64,000 nucleotides of DNA from Prevotella heparinolytica. GTDB taxonomy: Bacteria > Bacteroidota > Bacteroidia > Bacteroidales > Bacteroidaceae. The stretch's first letter is position 1. The number at the start of each line of letters is the position of its first letter. The notes beneath the pieces are model-generated. The model saw nothing but the letters and a program-made list of their open reading frames with translations, had not been told where the DNA came from and did no database searches. This document shows positions 61,883-64,000 of the stretch, piece after piece. Made by a program: the position numbers and the translations under genes. Where the stretch lies: assembly GCF_004342845.1 (NCBI RefSeq), contig NZ_SLXB01000006.1, positions 62,001 through 126,000 of the forward strand. Reading direction: 5' to 3'.

Positions 61883-64000
61883 ATGTCTTCAACTACTGTA
61901 AATCAAAGAGTTAATTTTGCTTCGACTAAGAATCCGCTTGAGTATCCGGATTTCCTGGAAGTACAATTGAAGTCATTCAAAGACTTTCTACAACTAGACA
62001 CCCCACCTGAGAAACGTAAGAACGAGGGACTGTATAAAGTATTTGCTGAAAACTTCCCTATTGCCGATACAAGAAACAATTTTGTTCTTGAGTTTTTGGA
62101 CTACTATATTGATCCGCCGCGTTATACCATTGATGAATGTATAGAGCGAGGGCTTACTTATAGTGTACCCTTGAAAGCGAAATTGAAGTTATATTGTACC
62201 GACCCCGACCATGAGGACTTTGACACGGTTATTCAGGATGTGTTTTTAGGTCCAATCCCTTACATGACGGATAAAGCGACATTCGTCATCAATGGTGCGG
62301 AACGTGTAGTAGTATCTCAGCTTCACCGTTCGCCCGGTGTGTTCTTCGGGCAAAGTGTACATGCCAACGGTACCAAATTATATTCAGCACGTATTATCCC
62401 ATTCAAAGGGTCGTGGATTGAGTTTGCTACCGACATCAATAACGTCATGTATGCATACATTGATCGTAAAAAGAAGTTGCCAGTCACTACTTTGTTGAGA
62501 GCTATCGGCTTTGAGAATGACAAGGATATTCTTGAGATCTTTAATTTGGCTGAGGATGTAAAGGTGAACAAAACAAACCTCAAGAAAATTGTGGGGCGTA
62601 AGTTGGCTGCTCGTGTTTTGAAAACATGGATTGAGGATTTTGTAGACGAAGATACCGGTGAGGTTGTTTCTATTGAACGTAACGAGGTCGTTATTGACCG
62701 CGAAACGGTGATCGAACCGGAACATGTCGATATTATATTGGAATCGGGCGTTCAGAACATTCTTGTACATAAGGAAGAACCGAATCAGTCAGACTTCTCT
62801 ATCATATATAATACGCTGCAGAAAGACCCGAGTAACTCGGAGAAAGAAGCGGTGTTATACATCTATCGTCAGCTGCGTAATGCCGATCCTGCCGATGATG
62901 CAAGTGCCCGTGAAGTAATTAACAATCTTTTCTTCTCGGAAAAGAGATATGATTTGGGTGATGTAGGTCGTTATCGTATCAACAGGAAGTTGGATCTTAC
63001 GACTGATATGGACGTGCGCGTATTGACCAAGGAGGATATTATAGAAATCATCAAATATCTGATCGAGTTGATTAACTCGAAAGCTGATGTGGATGATATT
63101 GACCACTTGAGCAATCGTCGTGTACGTACGGTAGGCGAACAATTGTCCAATCAGTTTGCCATTGGTTTGGCACGTATGTCGCGTACTATCCGTGAACGAA
63201 TGAATGTTCGTGACAACGAGGTTTTCACTCCGATAGACCTGATTAATGCTAAGACGATTTCTTCCGTAATTAATTCATTCTTCGGAACGAATGCCTTGTC
63301 GCAATTCATGGATCAGACTAACCCGTTGGCTGAAATCACTCACAAACGCCGTATGTCTGCCCTTGGCCCTGGAGGTTTGTCACGTGAACGTGCCGGTTTT
63401 GAAGTGCGTGACGTGCACTATACGCACTATGGTCGCCTTTGTCCTATCGAGACTCCTGAGGGGCCGAATATCGGTTTGATTTCTTCACTGTGTGTGTTCG
63501 CTAAGATTAACGAATTGGGGTTCATTGAAACGCCTTACCGTAAAGTGGAAAATAGTAAGGTTGATCTTTCTGACGAAGGTTTGGTTTATTTGACAGCCGA
63601 AGAAGAAGAGTCAAAGATTATCGCCCAAGGGAATGCGCCTTTGAATGATGATGGAACGTTTATCCGTGATAGGGTTAAGTCGCGTCAGGATGCCGATTAT
63701 CCGGTTGTTCCTCCTTCGGAAGTGGAACTGATGGATGTGTCTCCTCAGCAGATTGCTTCTATCGCTGCCTCTCTGATTCCTTTCTTGGAACATGATGATG
63801 CCAACCGTGCTTTGATGGGATCGAACATGATGCGTCAGGCTGTTCCTTTGTTGAAGAGTGAAGCTCCGATTGTAGGTACAGGTATTGAGCGTCAATTGGC
63901 CCGCGATTCTCGTACTCAGATCACTGCCGAAGGCGATGGCGTAGTTGACTTTGTGGATGCTACAACAATTCGTATTTTGTATGATCGTACAGATGAAGAG
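61883..64000 (+). CDS. rpoB: DNA-directed RNA polymerase subunit beta (5' part)
   Basis: An open frame of 706 codons from ATG 61883 to the window edge with no stop. It begins [17 protein letters not shown] and carries the RpoB landmarks: the [20 protein letters not shown] stretch, [10 protein letters not shown], and the rifampicin-region block [32 protein letters not shown] and [19 protein letters not shown]. The beta subunit forms most of the active-site cleft of RNA polymerase. The 3' half lies outside the window. Confidence 0.97.
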   Translation, partial: MSSTTVNQRVNFASTKNPLEYPDFLEVQLKSFKDFLQLDTPPEKRKNEGLYKVFAENFPIADTRNNFVLEFLDYYIDPPRYTIDECIERGLTYSVPLKAKLKLYCTDPDHEDFDTVIQDVFLGPIPYMTDKATFVINGAERVVVSQLHRSPGVFFGQSVHANGTKLYSARIIPFKGSWIEFATDINNVMYAYIDRKKKLPVTTLLRAIGFENDKDILEIFNLAEDVKVNKTNLKKIVGRKLAARVLKTWIEDFVDEDTGEVVSIERNEVVIDRETVIEPEHVDIILESGVQNILVHKEEPNQSDFSIIYNTLQKDPSNSEKEAVLYIYRQLRNADPADDASAREVINNLFFSEKRYDLGDVGRYRINRKLDLTTDMDVRVLTKEDIIEIIKYLIELINSKADVDDIDHLSNRRVRTVGEQLSNQFAIGLARMSRTIRERMNVRDNEVFTPIDLINAKTISSVINSFFGTNALSQFMDQTNPLAEITHKRRMSALGPGGLSRERAGFEVRDVHYTHYGRLCPIETPEGPNIGLISSLCVFAKINELGFIETPYRKVENSKVDLSDEGLVYLTAEEEESKIIAQGNAPLNDDGTFIRDRVKSRQDADYPVVPPSEVELMDVSPQQIASIAASLIPFLEHDDANRALMGSNMMRQAVPLLKSEAPIVGTGIERQLARDSRTQITAEGDGVVDFVDATTIRILYDRTDEE

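Overview
The window looks like chromosomal DNA of a gut Bacteroides (Bacteroidales). The evidence is a SusC/SusD pair, a hybrid two-component regulator, BlaR1/BlaI-type regulation, many promoters of the Bacteroides form TTTG-N18-20-TAnnTTTG, AT-rich leaders that mostly lack Shine-Dalgarno sites, and the gene order rpsU-xerC-hpf-tRNAs-tuf-tRNA-Trp-secE-nusG-rplKAJL-rpoB. I assign no species. Everything here was read by eye; no search was run, so family names come from recognised motifs.

Layout. 1-3.25 kb: end of xseA, then xseB, ilvE, trmB and an Mrp/ApbC ATPase, all forward. 3.3-7.8 kb (reverse): a BlaR1-like M56 peptidase fused to two TonB C-terminal domains, its BlaI repressor with a candidate operator, and a secreted TlpA-like thioredoxin protein. 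8.2-9.3 kb: a secreted SGNH hydrolase. 9.3-14.4 kb (reverse): a TolC/HlyD/ABC-2/ABC-2 export operon with no ATPase gene beside it. 15.0-15.8 kb: a membrane-anchored coiled-coil protein.

16.4-33.5 kb is a polysaccharide utilization locus, all on the plus strand: hybrid two-component regulator, GH31 (probable alpha-xylosidase) with a PA14 insert, a 34-codon relic that looks like the two ends of a deleted glycoside hydrolase gene, an AraC regulator, SusC, SusD and a GH95 alpha-L-fucosidase/L-galactosidase. GH31 plus GH95 suggests trimming of alpha-xylosyl and alpha-L-fucosyl or L-galactosyl side chains, as in xyloglucan or complex arabinoxylan. No endo-acting backbone enzyme is present, so the locus may serve oligosaccharides released elsewhere.

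33.5-54.8 kb is mixed housekeeping and surface functions: degenerate methyltransferase-like protein, cobalamin adenosyltransferase, DUF2795 protein, RecQ-like helicase, GNAT acetyltransferase, tRNA-Ser, an outer-membrane beta-barrel, a 1057-residue S-layer-like surface lipoprotein, a small lipoprotein, priA, a low-molecular-weight phosphatase, a 7TM-HD phosphodiesterase, gltX, waaA, a gamma-carbonic-anhydrase-like protein and an Xaa-Pro aminopeptidase. 55.6 kb to the end is the translation/transcription cluster, with rpoB cut by the window edge.

The most unusual signal is non-coding. At least seven intergenic regions carry imperfect tandem repeats with a 21-23 bp period (about two DNA helical turns). 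Each mostly has its own sequence, and several contain inverted units that could fold or form a dyad. Two of them, at 16.1 and 24.1 kb, share sequence in opposite orientation and bracket the regulator-GH31 block. I know of no described function for such elements.
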